From Turnera subulata (taxonomy: Eukaryota > Streptophyta > Magnoliopsida > Malpighiales > Passifloraceae), in NCBI GenBank assembly GCA_028386065.3, contig JAKUCV010004268.1, positions 1 to 64,000 of the forward strand: a DNA stretch of 64,000 nt, written 5' to 3'. Position 1 is the stretch's first letter, and every line of letters starts with the position of its first letter. The notes under the pieces are model-generated. The model had not been told where the DNA came from. It searched no databases and saw only the letters and a list, made by a program, of their open reading frames with translations. A program made the position numbers and the translations under genes. This document shows positions 32,147 through 44,599 of the stretch, one piece after another.

Positions 32147-33803
32147 TGTGAATACCCAAATTTGACCCATAGATATTTTTCTAAATTATATTTTAAGTAT
32201 ACTTAAACCATGAGATTGATGAGAAGATTTGGTCTTTGGCTAAAGTATATTTAAAATTTATTTTAGTAGAATTTACATATTTTTGTAACGTGAACCTTTA
32301 TGTGTTTAGACCTTAAGATCAATGAGATGATTTAATATTAAGATAAAAATATATACTAAGGTTTAATTTATTTAAATATATTTCATTTCTATGGGCTTTC
32401 TTATTTATTTTAACCTAATTATATTGAGATGATTTATTTTTGGGTTAGAAATGAATTTAGAGGCCTAGGTTAATGGAATATGGATTCTCCAGAGTTGATT
32501 GGCTCATAAAAACATTTCTTGCAGATTATCCTTAACTCTGATTTTCATGAAAAATCAGAATTAAATCATCCTTTAATCGTAAATATGTTTTTGATATGAT
32601 TTTGCATAAAATGATGGGTTTATTGTGTATCAATGAGGCATGGAAAGATTAGGAGGAGAAGTAATCAAGAAAAGAGGATATTCTGGGCTGATTAGGGGTT
32701 AATTACACGGTTAGATCAAGTTAGGGAGGAATTAGGGGGATTGGAGCCAAAAAAGGGAAGAACACATGAAATCCAGAGGAGGCGGGCGATCATCTCGAAT
32801 GGACTGCCATGTTTGGGCGGTCATGTATGGATGACCACCAGACATGGCTGCCATCTAGAGGATGACCGCAAGCCATGGCGGTCATATGTCCTAGAAATGC
32901 AATTTTCTCCCTTTTTTTTTTTCTAATTTGATTCTATATGGTTTTGGCCTGTATTTCTGGCCATAATCTTGATCCTTAAGAGGTGCACGACCCCTGCACT
33001 ACCCAGAACTCTATAAATAGGACCTCCCATTCACATTCAAGAGGATACACAATTCTCTTCACACATACCCCCCATAAGCTTTAGTGCTTAGAGAAACTCT
33101 ATCTCTCCAAGCCTGGAAATAGTTATATAGGCAGAAACTATGGAGAAATTTTGTGGGAAGCATCAATAAGAGGGCAGCAAGGGCAGACCAGGAGGAGATC
33201 AAATATTGAGCTAATAAGTGAAAAAAAAGTGGGTGGAGAACATAACCCAAATCATGGAGCTAGATGAGGGCTACAAGAGGTAATCCTAGATCCCCTTTTG
33301 TCTACTAATTGCAGGCGATTTGATGATGATAATGATGCTTTTGATGATGTAAGTGTTGTGGTGATGCCATGATGTGAACTACGTAGACTTTGAACCTGGT
33401 TGTCGGGGGTACTTAGGTGGTTTTTAGTGGTGGAGACTCAAGCCCGATTGTTTCTATTTTTCTTTTTGTCTTAATTCAATTTTATTTGTTTTATGTGACT
33501 TGTTTTCATACAACACACACTTTCACAAGGCATATAATTATTCTTCAATTGCACAAGCTTCGCTCCAACATGGGTGGGTGTTTAACACCTTCCCACCCAT
33601 GACGAACCCCCAGGCCCAGCTTCTTTGGTTCGCTAGTCGGGTGCCTTGAATGGAGTCATTGTTGCTTAAGAACGATTTTTTTCCCGAATTTTGCCTTGTA
33701 ATAAAATTTGGGTGGCGACTCCAAAGGTGGCGGATGACGGTTAGGAAGAAGGTGTCAAGGAATAGGTGAGGAGGCCCAATTAATCTTGGGTCGGGTCCTC
33801 ACA
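32147..33803 (+). repeat. 3' LTR of Tat 1
   Basis: 1657 bp from TGTGAATACCCAAATTTGAC to GGTCGGGTCCTCACA, directly preceded by the Tat polypurine tract and repeat array. The flanks do not form a target duplication (GCACC versus AATGG), as expected for a 3' LTR whose 5' partner is lost. It contains GGCGGTCAT motifs (32780-32890) and CTCTATAAATAGG (33010). Confidence 0.85.
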
Positions 33804-34558
33804 AATGGAAGTGGAATTCAAGATTTTGTTGGAATGGTTCAAAAAACGAGGGGCTAACATCAAAGGTCTCGGTTTCAAAGAGGTGTGGCCCGAAGGTGGA
33901 TTCCCGAATCAATGCATTTTATATTTTCAAAATCATAAGACATGTCATGCAATATGCAACCCTATCTTCAAATTCATGAAACAAAAGGGCATCTATTCGG
34001 ATTTCAAAACAAAGCATCTCAAGGTTTTAATTGATGGAAACATCTTGCAAATCAAATGCGTTTTCTTTTTATGTCTAAAACCATGGAGATTTTCTCATTC
34101 TTTTCCTCTCTTTGACACCTCTACTGCATGCACGAATTCGAGTTCATAACGAAGAATTGCAACACATATATACAAATCACACAAACATATTCCACACAAT
34201 ACGTACCATGTATTGATTCATCATGCATGATATGCTCAGGGTATGAAGCTGGTTGGGGGCCAACGGATTGACGCTAAAGGATAGTTTGGCCTACTCACAT
34301 GTGACGTAGGATGTTGCATGAGGCCGAGGGCCCTTTAACCCCTATCATTGCTAAGCAGCGAGAGATAGGTCACTCAAGCCACTAACCCCATAGGACGGTA
34401 TAATGGACTTGGATCCCCTTACCCTCTTAAGGTAGAAGCTTCACATAATTATCATGAATGCAAGGCATTCACATGGCAAGTAAAAGGGCATATAAATAAT
34501 TCAACGATTGCACAAAATTTCTTAAACCCTTTAGATTCCCTAGCAGAGTCGCCAGCAG
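33804..34558 (-). other. 5' leader and primer binding site of a third Tat element (minus strand)
   Basis: Read on the minus strand, TGGCGACTCTGCTAGGGA at 34554-34537 is a Tat-type primer binding site just after the LTR at 34559. The leader that follows matches the Tat 2 leader at 43880-44420, including a CCTACGTCACATGTGAGTAG block and GTCCTATGGGGTTA. It is cut at 33804 by the Tat 1 LTR end. The 114-codon plus-strand frame at 33805 has no recognisable motif. Confidence 0.8.
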
Positions 34559-37194
34559 TGAGAACCCGAGCCAAAATTAATTCGACCTCATCACCTTATT
34601 CCTACACCTTCTTCTTAACCAACATCTAGCAATCAAAGGAGTCGCCACCCTAATTTTATTTCTTGGAAAAATCAAGGGAAAAACCTTTAGCATCGCATCC
34701 TCTTTCATAGGCAACATCATAAGGGACTGATCTTTAGCGAACCAGAGATTATTGGACTCGGGGTATCTTCACAGGTGGGAAGGTGTTAGGCACCAATCCG
34801 TGTTGAGGCAAAATCATGTGTAATCAAAGAACAAAAGTATGCCTTGTGCAAATATTCAAGTGTGGAAGGAAATCACAATAACAATAATAATCAAAATCAA
34901 ACAACAAAACAGAAAACAAACACATAATTGGGCTTGAATTTCCATCGCCAGAAACCACCTACATACCTCGGTGATCGGGTTCAAAGCTCATGTAGTTCTT
35001 ACATAACATCAAACAACAATCACATCATCATCATCACAACAACAAAAATCATAAAAATCAGCAAGCAAAAATCAACAAGAAATCGAAATTATACCTCTTG
35101 TAGCTCTCCTCTAGCTCTTTGCTTCGGGTTGTCCTCTAACCCAACTCTTCTTCCATTTCTAAGCTCTATCTTTGACCTCCTCTCAATGTATTCTTGTCGA
35201 AAACTTCTTGATGCTTACCTCCACAAATTTTCTACTGAATCTCAGCCTCTAAAAGTGCTTCTAGGCTTGGAGGAGAAGGGCTTCTCCTAGCACCTAAGCT
35301 TATTGTGTGTAGAAATGAATTGTGTGTGTCCTTCAAAGTGAGTAGGGAGGGGTTTATTTACAGTGTTCAGGACCTCAGGGGTCTTAATCCCAGGGTCGAG
35401 ATTGAAACCCTAGAATTGATGGTTGGAAGCTAGGATCAGGAAAAGAGGAAAAATAAGAAAAAAATTCAATTCTGGAACGCATGACCGCCTAGCCCTGGCG
35501 GGCATGTCGTCATGACCGCCATGGGCTGGCGGTCTACTCTCCTTGACCTCCCTGTGTGACTGTTCATATTCTTTTCCATTTAGGATTATGGCCCTATAAC
35601 ATACCTGCACTATTTAGTTCGATTCTTTTAGGTACTTCTACTTTCTTTTTGGCCCATCCTATACCTGTACTAAACAAGTTCATTCCATCCATCACATCCT
35701 TCTATTTATTTTCCGTTAGTTTGACCGTTAACTGATGCCACATCGCGTGACAGGTGGCAAATTATTGGCCCCCCACATTCCAATACTATTTCGTTCGGTT
35801 CATTTATGTACCTGTAATCTTTTGTTTTTTTGCCTATCCTATACCTACACTATATCAAATGGTTCTATTCTGTCTTTTTATCAATTTAGCCTAATAGAAT
35901 TCAACTAATACTTGGTAGCTTTTGTCACTTGAAATTTTTATGGCCCCTACTAGTCGATAAAATAAGAAATAATTTTTCTGAAAATAAAAAAAGAAAAGAT
36001 TAATTGTTTATTTTTAATGTTTTTAAATTTTTTTAAAGTTAAAAAATTAATTTTTTATTTTTTCAGGTTTTTGCAGGGCATAAAATATTTTTCTCTTTTT
36101 TTCACAAAAAAATTAACCTCAATTATTATTTTATTACTTTTTCCAGCTTCAAAATTCTGCAAAAGCAAAAATTATTTTATCGATTAGTGTGGCCCACGAA
36201 AATTATTGGTGTTTTTTAGGGCATAAAATATTTTTCTCTTTTTTTTCATAAAATGTTAATTTTAATTATCCTTTTATGACTTTATCAATTAGTGGGGTCC
36301 ATAAAAATTCTACATGACAAAAGCCACGTGGCATTAGTTGACGTTCGATAGAGTAGATTGATAGAAGGATAAAATGGAACCATTTGATATAATACAGGTA
36401 AAGGACGGGCCAAAAAGAATTTACACGTACATAAAAGAACCGAATGAAATAGTATAGGAATGTGGGGGCCAATAATTTATCACATGCCATGCCACGTGGC
36501 ATCAGTTAACGGTCGAATTAATAGGAGATAGACGGAAGAATGCGATGGAATGAACTTATTTAGTATAGGTATATAATGGAACTGATTGATATAATACAAG
36601 TATGGGATGGGCCAAAAAAAAGTATAGGTACCTGAAAGAACCGAACTAAATTGTACAGGGATGTGGGAGGGCCTTAAACCGTTCCTTTTTTGGCTCAAAT
36701 TCTCATTAAATCCGACTTGGCTTGATTCCTACGCCCAAAATTAATGCTCTCTAACCAGGAGACACTCCTAACTTGTTGACTACTCCCACACTTTTCCTCT
36801 TTATCTTTCATACACACTATTTTGCCTATTTTCTACAATTTCTTACTGTAAATACACAAAACACAAAAGAGGAAAAAGATTAACTCTGAATTTTCATGAA
36901 TTTCAGAACAAAAATTAAGCTGCAAGTAATGTGTTTTTATGGGCCACTATTGTTGGAGGGTCCATATTTTATTAGTTCAGACTCTAAACTTATTCTTAGC
37001 CCAAAACTAAATAATCTCATTAATATTGGGTTTAAAACAAATAAAAGCCCAAACAAATAAAATACTCATATTCTATTTAATCAAACCTAAAATATATTCT
37101 AGCCTAGGATTAAATCATCTCATTACTTAATAGGTGCAAACACATCCAAAATCTAAATTAACAAAATATAGGTGGGTCAAATTTGGGTGCGACA
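34559..37194 (-). repeat. 5' LTR of the third Tat element, containing a foldback insertion
   Basis: 2636 bp from TGAGAACCCGAGCC (the terminal TGTG end has decayed) to AATTTGGGTGCGACA. Without the 1084-bp foldback element at 35590-36673 it has the normal Tat LTR length of about 1.55 kb. GGCGGTCAT-type motifs lie at 35480-35530, and a decayed minus-strand TATA-like box lies near 35355. Confidence 0.82.
35590..36673. mobile_element. 1.08-kb foldback/MITE element in a Tat LTR
   Basis: Starts GGCCCTATAACATACCTGCA and ends CAGGGATGTGGGAGGGCC. The two halves are imperfect inverted repeats over several hundred bases: TTTAGTTCG/CGAACTAAA, GGCCCATCC/GGATGGGCC, CCACGTGGCATYAGTT against its complement, and GTGGGGGCCAATAATTTATC against its complement. 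No clear target duplication is visible. Non-coding. The long inverted repeats suggest a MULE-type foldback element. Confidence 0.75.
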
Positions 37195-37704
37195 TCCGGA
37201 GTCTATGAGGTCGGAAAGTGTACGATGGTATGTTGAAATGAGCATGGACAAGGAGTGGATTCCAGCAGGCTTCTAGACAGAGGGGCACATGAATGAACTG
37301 AATCCATACTGGAATAGGAGAGATCCTGAGACTGTGGAGGGATGGGGCTGCAAAGTTGGGGCGATTTCATAATTATATAGGTATGGGATTGTATAGTTAA
37401 GAATAACTCAAATGAAGTGATTTCGAGGTTGTACAAGTATGAGACTGTATAATCAAGAATAGCTTAAACGGTTTGAAGGGTACTGTTACGCTCAAGCAGG
37501 CTTCAAGTACCAATGGAGGTGATGTTGGTGCCATGGTGCTTCCACAAGGTCCAATCACAAGAGCTAGGTCAAGGATGATCAAAAATCAACTCTTACAACA
37601 TGTTCAATCTATGATGAATCAAGAGTTGCAAGAAGATACCATGATCAAGCTTGGAGAAGAGCAGAAGCAGAAGCCTATCAATTTGCTGTCAATTAAGGAG
37701 TAAT
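37195..37704 (+). pseudogene. tail of a gypsy polyprotein before an LTR
   Basis: The last part (37473-37703) encodes VLPQGPITRARSRMIKNQLL, a GPITRAR motif typical of the C-terminal end of some plant gypsy polyproteins, and stops one base before the LTR. Upstream, 37379-37484 has two copies of a roughly 50-bp repeat (GTATGGGATTGTATAGTTAA-like). Confidence 0.55.
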
Positions 37705-38669
37705 TGTCTCAAGAGCACAAGTGGGGCCCAGTCGACATCACCCTTGGCATTATGGGCCATGTCTACATATCCTTAGTTTTTATCATTTGGTGTTGCCGAA
37801 ATTTTATAATTAAATTGTTGTTAATTTCGGCATGAACCATTATTATTATTATTTGGGTTTTATTTGTGGGCTTTAGTTTTATTTAGTTTGGTCATTATTG
37901 TAAGGGTTTAATTAGAGTCCAAAACAACGTTGGATCAATTAAATCCTAGTCTATTTTGGTAGTCTTAAGTCGGCACCTAGGGTAGGAATAAAAGTCAAAT
38001 CCAATTTGGCTAAGAATTGTGTGTGGCCGACTTGGGTGAGGAGGTGGCCGACCTAGAGGGTGTTTTCACTAGTATAAATAGAGTCTTTAGGGTTCATTAT
38101 TTGGTAGACTAAATTATTGATAATAAAAGTTTTTCTTTGAGAGTTCTTCAAGTTTGAGTGATTCAAACAACCCTTGAGTGTTGATTCTTTTGGTTTATAA
38201 TAGGGATTTAGATTTACTTATCAGGTTTATTTAATCTGTGGCGTGATTCTATTTCCTTGGTACTAATTTTTGTTATTCTTGCTGATTAGGGTTTCAGGAA
38301 TTGGCGCCATCTTCTGTGTTGTTGAAGCTTTCCTGTTTCTTTTCTTACTGATTGGAGGAGGAATAAAGGGTGGAGATTGCATTAGTTTGATTGAGAATGA
38401 AGGTCGGGACCATAATCTGATCTGTGGGAATTCTAGTGCTGATTTTAAGGTTTTTGTCGTATCAGGTACTAAATATATCAACAAAGTGCACTAACCTTTT
38501 CGGTGCTCATTCCAGAAGAACTCCAAAGCTAAATGTGCTTGACTTGGAGCAATTCTATGTTGGGTGACCTTCTGAGAAGTTTTCCCCGAAAACGTGCGAG
38601 TGAGGACAAAGCATGTTGGAAAGGTCCCGTGTTGGTCTGTAGTGAAAGTCGACAACCCAGGACGTTACA
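37705..38669 (+). repeat. 965-bp LTR of another retrotransposon
   Basis: From TGTCTCAAGAGCACAAGTGG to CAGGACGTTACA, with a TATAAATAGAG promoter box at 38075 and a T-rich downstream part. It is preceded by a polyprotein tail and followed by GTTGGTAGTGGAGC, which resembles the primer binding region after the LTR at 47279 (ATGGTGGCGGAGC). It therefore has features of both a 3' and a 5' LTR. Confidence 0.65.
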
Positions 38670-38701
38670 GTTGGTAGTGGAGCTCCTGGACTCCTCTAGT
38701 A

Positions 38702-40175
38702 TGAACCCTCCAGCAATATTGGCCCATCAAAAACACAGAGCTTAGAGGCCCTTCATTCTGAATTTTCGTCCAGAATTCAGATTAAAATATTTTCTTGTGT
38801 GTTTTTGGTTTTTATAGTATATGGAGTGGAGTGAGGAGGAGGAAAAATTAATTAGGAAAAGGGGAGTGGGTGGGCTATAAGTTAGGAGGTTCTCTGGAGC
38901 TGAAATCAGGCAAAAACTCATAAGGAAGGAAGTGGGAATCAAGCTGGGCCAGAATAATGAAGATCAAAACTGGAAAGGAAAGAACGGGAATGGAAACATG
39001 TGCCGGCGGACATGGCAACATGACCGCCAGCACCTGGCGGGCTTGGAGACATGACCGTCAGTGCCTGGCGGTCGTCGCGAGATGATCGCCATGGCCTGGC
39101 GGACATCCTTCCCAGTTTTGGCAGTTTTTTCCGATTTTTTCCTGTTCTCTTGATTTTGGGTATCTACCGTTGGATCTAAGGATTCAATCCCAACCCTTGG
39201 ATCACCACCACGTCCAGACCCCCAAGACACTATAAATAGGACCCCCATTCACCCTTAAAACTCACCAATTCTCTCCATTCTCCCTCCATACACACATGAG
39301 CTAGGTGCTTGGAAAAATTCTCTAGTTCCAAGCTTAGGAACCCTTTTAAGGGTCAAAATTCCTTAGGAATTTCGTGGAGAGAAATAGCAAGGAGTCAGTA
39401 GCAGCAGGAGGCCAAGAAGAGAATAAGAAGGAGGCAGGTTCAAGCAAATCAATGGAGGAGAAGTGCTAAACCCGAGAGGAAGGTTCCAGTGGAGGCAGTC
39501 TCAGTATTTTGGCGATATCTAGAGCTGTAGACATCGGTTTTGCTGCGATCATAGTGTCTTTAGAAAGCTAAGAAGTAGCTCTACAATTGTTGTTCATGAC
39601 AGACACCACTTTAACCTTCTTCTACCTTGAAATTCCTGTTGAAACTCTATCAAAATTCTGTTGCGAAGTGGTAAGCGCCCGGGAGCTAGAGGAGGGCTAC
39701 AAGAGGTAACTCGTTCTGATTTTCTTGGTTGTATACTGTTGTGATATGATAATGATGTTGATGTGATTGTTATGTGATGCATGTAAGAACTACTTCTGCT
39801 TTGAACCCATTACTAGAGGGTACGTAGGCAGTTTCTAGTGGTGGAAATGCAAGCTCAATCTTTATTTATTTTCTGTTTTGTTCTCGTTTTGTTTTTGCTA
39901 CTCTTTTGCTTGGCATGACATATGTTGATCTCTGATTGCACATGATCTCGCCCCAACATGGATGGGTGCCTCACACCTTCCCATCCATGATGAACCCCCG
40001 GGTTCACATCTTTGGTTCGCTTATTGGTTGCCTAAAGGAGTCATCGGTTGCTTAAGGAAGGTTTTCCCTAAATTTTGCCCTTTAATAAAATTCGGGTGGC
40101 AACTCCAAAGATGGGGATGACGGTTAAGAAAAAGGTGGTGAGTAGGCCCAATGAATTTTGGGTCGGGTACTCACA
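38702..40175 (+). repeat. 5' LTR of Tat 2 (left end missing)
   Basis: Aligns closely with 58604-60034, the 3' LTR, from CAATATTGGCCCATCAAAAA to GGGTCGGGTACTCACA, but lacks about the first 320 bp. It contains four ATGACCGCC/GGCGGTCAT-type motifs (39000-39110), a CTATAAATAGGACC promoter box at 39230, and the CGAACCCCCGGGTT block of Tat LTRs. GTTGG follows, the start of the primer binding site. Confidence 0.88.
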
Positions 40176-40180
40176 GTTGG

Positions 40181-40871
40181 TGCTATTATCCAAAATAAGC
40201 ACGTTCCGAAGTTAGAAGATCCTGGGAGCTTCTCTATCCCGTGTAACATCGGCAAGATTAGCATCAAAAGGGCGTTGTGCGATTTGGGAGCAAGTGTTAG
40301 TGTCCTTCCACTGTCCATAGTTAAGAAGCTGAATATGGGGGATATAAAGTCAACTTCGATCTTACTGCAGCTGGCAGATCGTTCAATCAAACGTCCTGTT
40401 GGTATCCTTGAAGATGTCCCTGTGCAAGTTGGAAAGTTCTTCATCCCGGTGGACTTCGTTGTCCTTCATGTAAAAGAGGATACTAAAACGCAGATTATTT
40501 TGGGACATCCGTTTTCGGCAAATGCAAGAGCAATAATTGATGTTCAAAATGGGAAGTTAACCTTCAAGATTGGAACTGAAACAATCAGCTTTGGCGTTTT
40601 ACAAGCAGAGAAAAATGACTTTTCAGGTCATTCGTGCTATTGTCTTGATGTGATTGACAAAGCACGGAAACAATCTTCTTCGCAGAAAGTCCCTATGGAT
40701 CCCATTTTGGCATGCACAGCCAGTAGTAGAACCGCAAAGGATCGAAATGCTGCAGAAGTTGCTTGTGCCTTTCAATTGGAAGTCTTTTCTCCTACCACAA
40801 GAGGCAAAGGGAAGAATTTTAAAGCTTCAAAATCTATGCAAAATCTGCAACCTCTCCTTGATCCACACTAG
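40181..40871 (+). pseudogene. Athila-like protease fragment
   Basis: An open frame encodes the retropepsin region IIQNKHVPKLEDPGSFSIPC, RALCDLGASVSVLPLSIVKK (DLG active site), LLQLADRSIKRPVGILEDVP, VGKFFIPVDFVVL, IILGHPF and IIDVQNGKLTFKIG, then a tail to a stop at 40871. It is closely related to but distinct from the protease at 20110-20600. It lacks gag and most of pol. The apparent start at 40158 lies in Tat LTR sequence and is not real. Confidence 0.88.
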
Positions 40872-42479
40872 GATGGTGAGTGTGGGGTCCAGCTACAAGA
40901 CGTAAAAGAAGCACTGTGTGGGAGGCAACCCATATTTCCTGTTTGTATGTTCTACATGCAAATTAAAGGCAATAACGATGGTATTTCTGTCGGAGTTTGC
41001 AGTACACATCCAGACTGTGTAGGCACAAACAGGTTCTCCATATCTTATTTTTATGCTTTCATTTCGTAGATTCTTGGCCAGTGAGGACACTATCCAAAAT
41101 AAGTTTGGGGGTGCATGTTCATCCTCATTTCCTCATTTTAATTTTTCGTTTTAATTTTTCATTTTTATTTTCTTTTATTGCAAATAATTTAGGCCCTAAC
41201 TTTAGTTTTTGGCTTTTACTTTCTCACTTCTTGAATTTTGCTGACAATAGGAAGTATGGATGCGCCAGGATATGTCACTTTGAAAAAAAATAAAAAACTG
41301 TGCCAACTTAATTTGTTTCTCATCCTTTGCCTTAAACATGTTGGAAACAACTTTAATAACGCGTAGCCATATGATTAGTTCTGCCTATTACACCTCTGCT
41401 TTTCTAACTCTTTTTGATGTTATCTTTAATCTTAGAACAGAATCACTGGACCAATCAAGGCAAAATTTGGCATAGGACATTTGATAAACGGATGTGATAA
41501 AGGCATTTCTTTCTTTCACCTACTTCACTTTTCTATAAACACTTACTAACCTTTATTTTATTTTTCCATTGTCACCATTTTTGGGCTTTTTCACGATAGC
41601 CAATATTTCTTTCATACCCGCACAGCTACCTTACGCCCATTGAGCCCACCTTGGCTATCGTTTATTTTTCTTTTTAAACTAACCCTTTTTGTCACTTTGA
41701 GAAAATTCATTATTTATTCAGTCAAATTTTTGAAGGAAATTCTGGCGATCGGCTCACAAAGCACAACGCGCTTATATGATTTTCCGTCTATTGTGCTTTA
41801 GGATGGACATTTGCAGATGAAGGTAGTTTGGGAAGTTTAGCTGAAAATAAAAAGAAAAAAAAAGCAACAAAATGAAAACCACTCCCCAAAAAGGGTTTTC
41901 ACTAAAAGCAACTCAAAAAAAAAAACAAACAAAAAGGAAGAAACCTCAGCATAACTTCCCTATGCATCCTATCCTAATAAACAGAGCACAACCTCCTTAT
42001 GCAGTTTGAGCCAATCCCTGAAGATGTTTACCCAGCATATAGACTGATATGATGAATTTTTCTTGAGTGACATTTTTGTTTAGCCTTTTTCCTTTTCTTT
42101 TTAGCCCTAACCTAGCCCCATTACAACCGTACGCAAAGTCCTTTTGATCCAATTTGAAAAGTGTCCTATTTATTAGTGGAGGTTGGAAAAGTGATTCTGC
42201 TTATGAGATTTGTTTTTCTATTTAAAAACTCAAAATAATCTTTTCAGGTGATTATATGTTCTATCTGGTTATGCATCGTTAGATTTTGGGACTGACATGT
42301 TTTTGGTATTTGATTTGAGGAATAGGTTGGGTTGGCACCCCTTTTACTACTTGCACGACTATCCTGAGCATTTCTATTTTCAGTTTCAGTTGACATGAGA
42401 AGTGAGGCTTTTCACCCTTGTCCTTAATTTTCAATGATTTTGCTTAGGGACAAGCAAAAATTCAAGTTTGGGGCTATTC
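40872..42479 (+). other. 3' non-coding region of the Athila-like fragment
   Basis: Opens with the Athila block around CTACAAGACGTAAAAGAAGC and GGGAGGCAACCC (40892-40932). It continues as T-rich non-coding DNA and ends in CAAGTTTGGGG before the LTR. A region of A-rich tracts lies at 41850-41945. No pol domains are visible. Confidence 0.75.
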
Positions 42480-43861
42480 TGCAAGTGCACAGATTGATGT
42501 AGCAAACAAGGTCGTCCTCTAGGACCAAAATACCAACTGCTTAATAATTCGTGATCGTCTAGGCAAATAAAAGATTGGATTTGAGCAAGATAAATAAATA
42601 GCAAATTTTGAGGAAATAAGTTCTCGATATTCAAAAGATGTCTAGGACTTCGGGGGCTCACTTGCCTATTCTCTGATGCTTAACTTTAAAACCATGCACA
42701 GATAGATCATGCAACGCGTATGCATAAGCAGCCTATGCAACCATAATTGCCCTAACTCCTAAATTTCCTAAATTCGTTGAAAGACTAATTGATTAAACAG
42801 AATAAATAACCCACTCTCGTGGCGTGACTTAGACCCTACTTAGCTATTTCAACTTCGTGTTTACTAGTGAAGAAACAACTAAGGCATTCCTGCACAGTCA
42901 ACTTTAGCAAACTATATTCTTCACTAGAAGGTCATCCTTCTCCAAGGTAAGTTCCTAGTGTTCAACCTATGCATATCCAGTAGATTATTGATGCTGTCAC
43001 TATCAATTCTCTACCTAGAATTTATACTACCTAATGGCCAGTTAAATAGCATAGTTAAGTGCCCTAGGATTGAATCAATGAACAATAGAACATTCAAGAA
43101 TTAAAAGCAATTTATAAAACAAATAACATCATTGAATAGACAAGCTACCTCTCCTAATTCCTAGACTTTAAAGATTTAGCTCATCATAACAAGAGAGAAG
43201 AAAATACTTATGAATTTCATTTCAGGTAATGATCAAGGAATTACAAGAATAAGAACTTGAACAAAGTTCTAAGCTGCAATCCTCCTCCTCCTCTGAAGAA
43301 CTAATGAAGCACTACTCTTGAATTTGAGAGAGAATGAGAGAATGAGAGTGAAGTGTGTGTCCTTCCTCCTAGAATGCCTTGCTATTTATAGGCTCCAGGA
43401 AAGGGTGGTAAGACAATTCTCCTCTTAAATTCAAAACTAGGATCTAGGCTATCTAAACTAAAACATAATCCTCTTGGATTTAAATACATAGATAAATGCC
43501 TATCTAATTTGAATTCAACAAATATCCTCTAATTATCTTGAAAGATAAATCCTGGATAATGGAATTTTGAATCTTTGTAGCTCCGCACAGGCAGGTCGTG
43601 CACTGGAGGATAATGCTCCAGATTTATCTCCAAATCAACTTAGGATAATTGAGCAGCTTTATCCTCATCTCCAGAAGCTATCCTTATCTCCAGAATCTAT
43701 CTCCATCTAACAAATTATACCTGAAAACAACAAAACTAGGAGAAAAGATCATCTTTATTAAAACAAATGAAAAACTAAAGAAATTAAAATAAAATAATAA
43801 AGCCAAGCCCAAAACCAACAATTAAAAGGCCTAAAAAAGTGTGTATTAAACATACACACCA
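42480..43861 (+). repeat. 3' LTR of the Athila-like fragment
   Basis: 1382 bp from TGCAAGTGCACAGATTGATG to AACATACACACCA, followed by GTTGG. It has an internal promoter-like TATTTATAGGC at 43383. No second copy exists in the window. Confidence 0.75.
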
Positions 43862-43862
43862 G

Positions 43863-44599
43863 TTGGCGACTCCATTGGGGACATAGAGGGTTTAAGAGAT
43901 CATGTACAATCATTGATTAATATATGCCTTTTGTTTGTCATATACGTGTCCTGCATTCATCTCTTTTGTTGTGAAGCTCTTACCATAAGAGGGTGAGGGG
44001 ATCCTGGTCCAGTACATATCGTCCTATGGGGTTATCGGCTAGAGTGAATCCATTTCTTGCCGTTTAGCAATAATAGGGGTTAATGAGCCAGCGACCTCAT
44101 GCGATGTCCTACGTCACATGTGAGTAGACCAAACTATCCCTTAGCGACAGTCTTTCGGCCCCCAACCAGCTACATACCCTAAGCATCTCATGCGTAATAA
44201 GTCAATACGTGGTACGTGCATTGTGTTCTTCATCCTTGTATGTGAACATCATGCGTTGTATGTTGTGTAGTCATAATGGGTTTAAATATCATGCATGCAT
44301 TAGTGTTGAGACAAGAAAGGAGGGAAAACATTTCCATAGAAGTAGGAACGCCCGATTTGCAAGTGAGTTTCTCATCAATCACAAACATAAAACATTTTTA
44401 GATAGATGCCCTTTCGCTCCATGAGTCTGGATGTAGGATTGTATTTTGCACAATCATAAGGCATATTTTCAAAAATAAAGATGCATTGAGTCAAGAATCG
44501 ATCTCCACCCCTTGTGCTTCCCAAAACCACGCCCACCTTTCGACAATGATCACCTCATGAACCCATATCGAACTTTATTACTATAATTAGCAGGGAATC
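43863..44599 (+). other. primer binding site and leader of Tat 2
   Basis: TTGGCGACTCCATTGGGGAC at 43863 is a Tat-type primer binding site. The leader shares blocks with the minus-strand Tat leader at 33804-34558: TACCATAAGAGGGTGAGGGG, CGTCCTATGGGGTTA, and ATGTCCTACGTCACATGTGA. No gene is present in it. Confidence 0.85.

Larger units (their letters stand above)
40181..43861 (+). mobile_element. Athila-like element lacking its 5' LTR, flanked by GTTGG
   Basis: The insert separates the Tat 2 LTR end from its primer binding site. GTTGG stands on both sides (40176-40180 and 43862-43866), and the insert begins TGC and ends CA. It contains a protease remnant, the Athila 3' block, a polypurine tract (CAAGTTTGGGG) and a 3' LTR beginning TGCAAGTGCACAG. 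Only the first three bases of a 5' LTR could remain, so a deletion from inside the 5' LTR into the protease is inferred. Confidence 0.8.

Noticed and set aside
33805..34149. 114-codon plus-strand frame directly after the Tat 1 LTR
   Set aside because: It is antisense to the leader of the third Tat element and carries no motif. Composition alone does not support a gene.
40158..40180. Start codon of the protease frame at 40158
   Set aside because: This part lies in the end of the Tat LTR and the GTTGG duplication. The frame is open there by chance.
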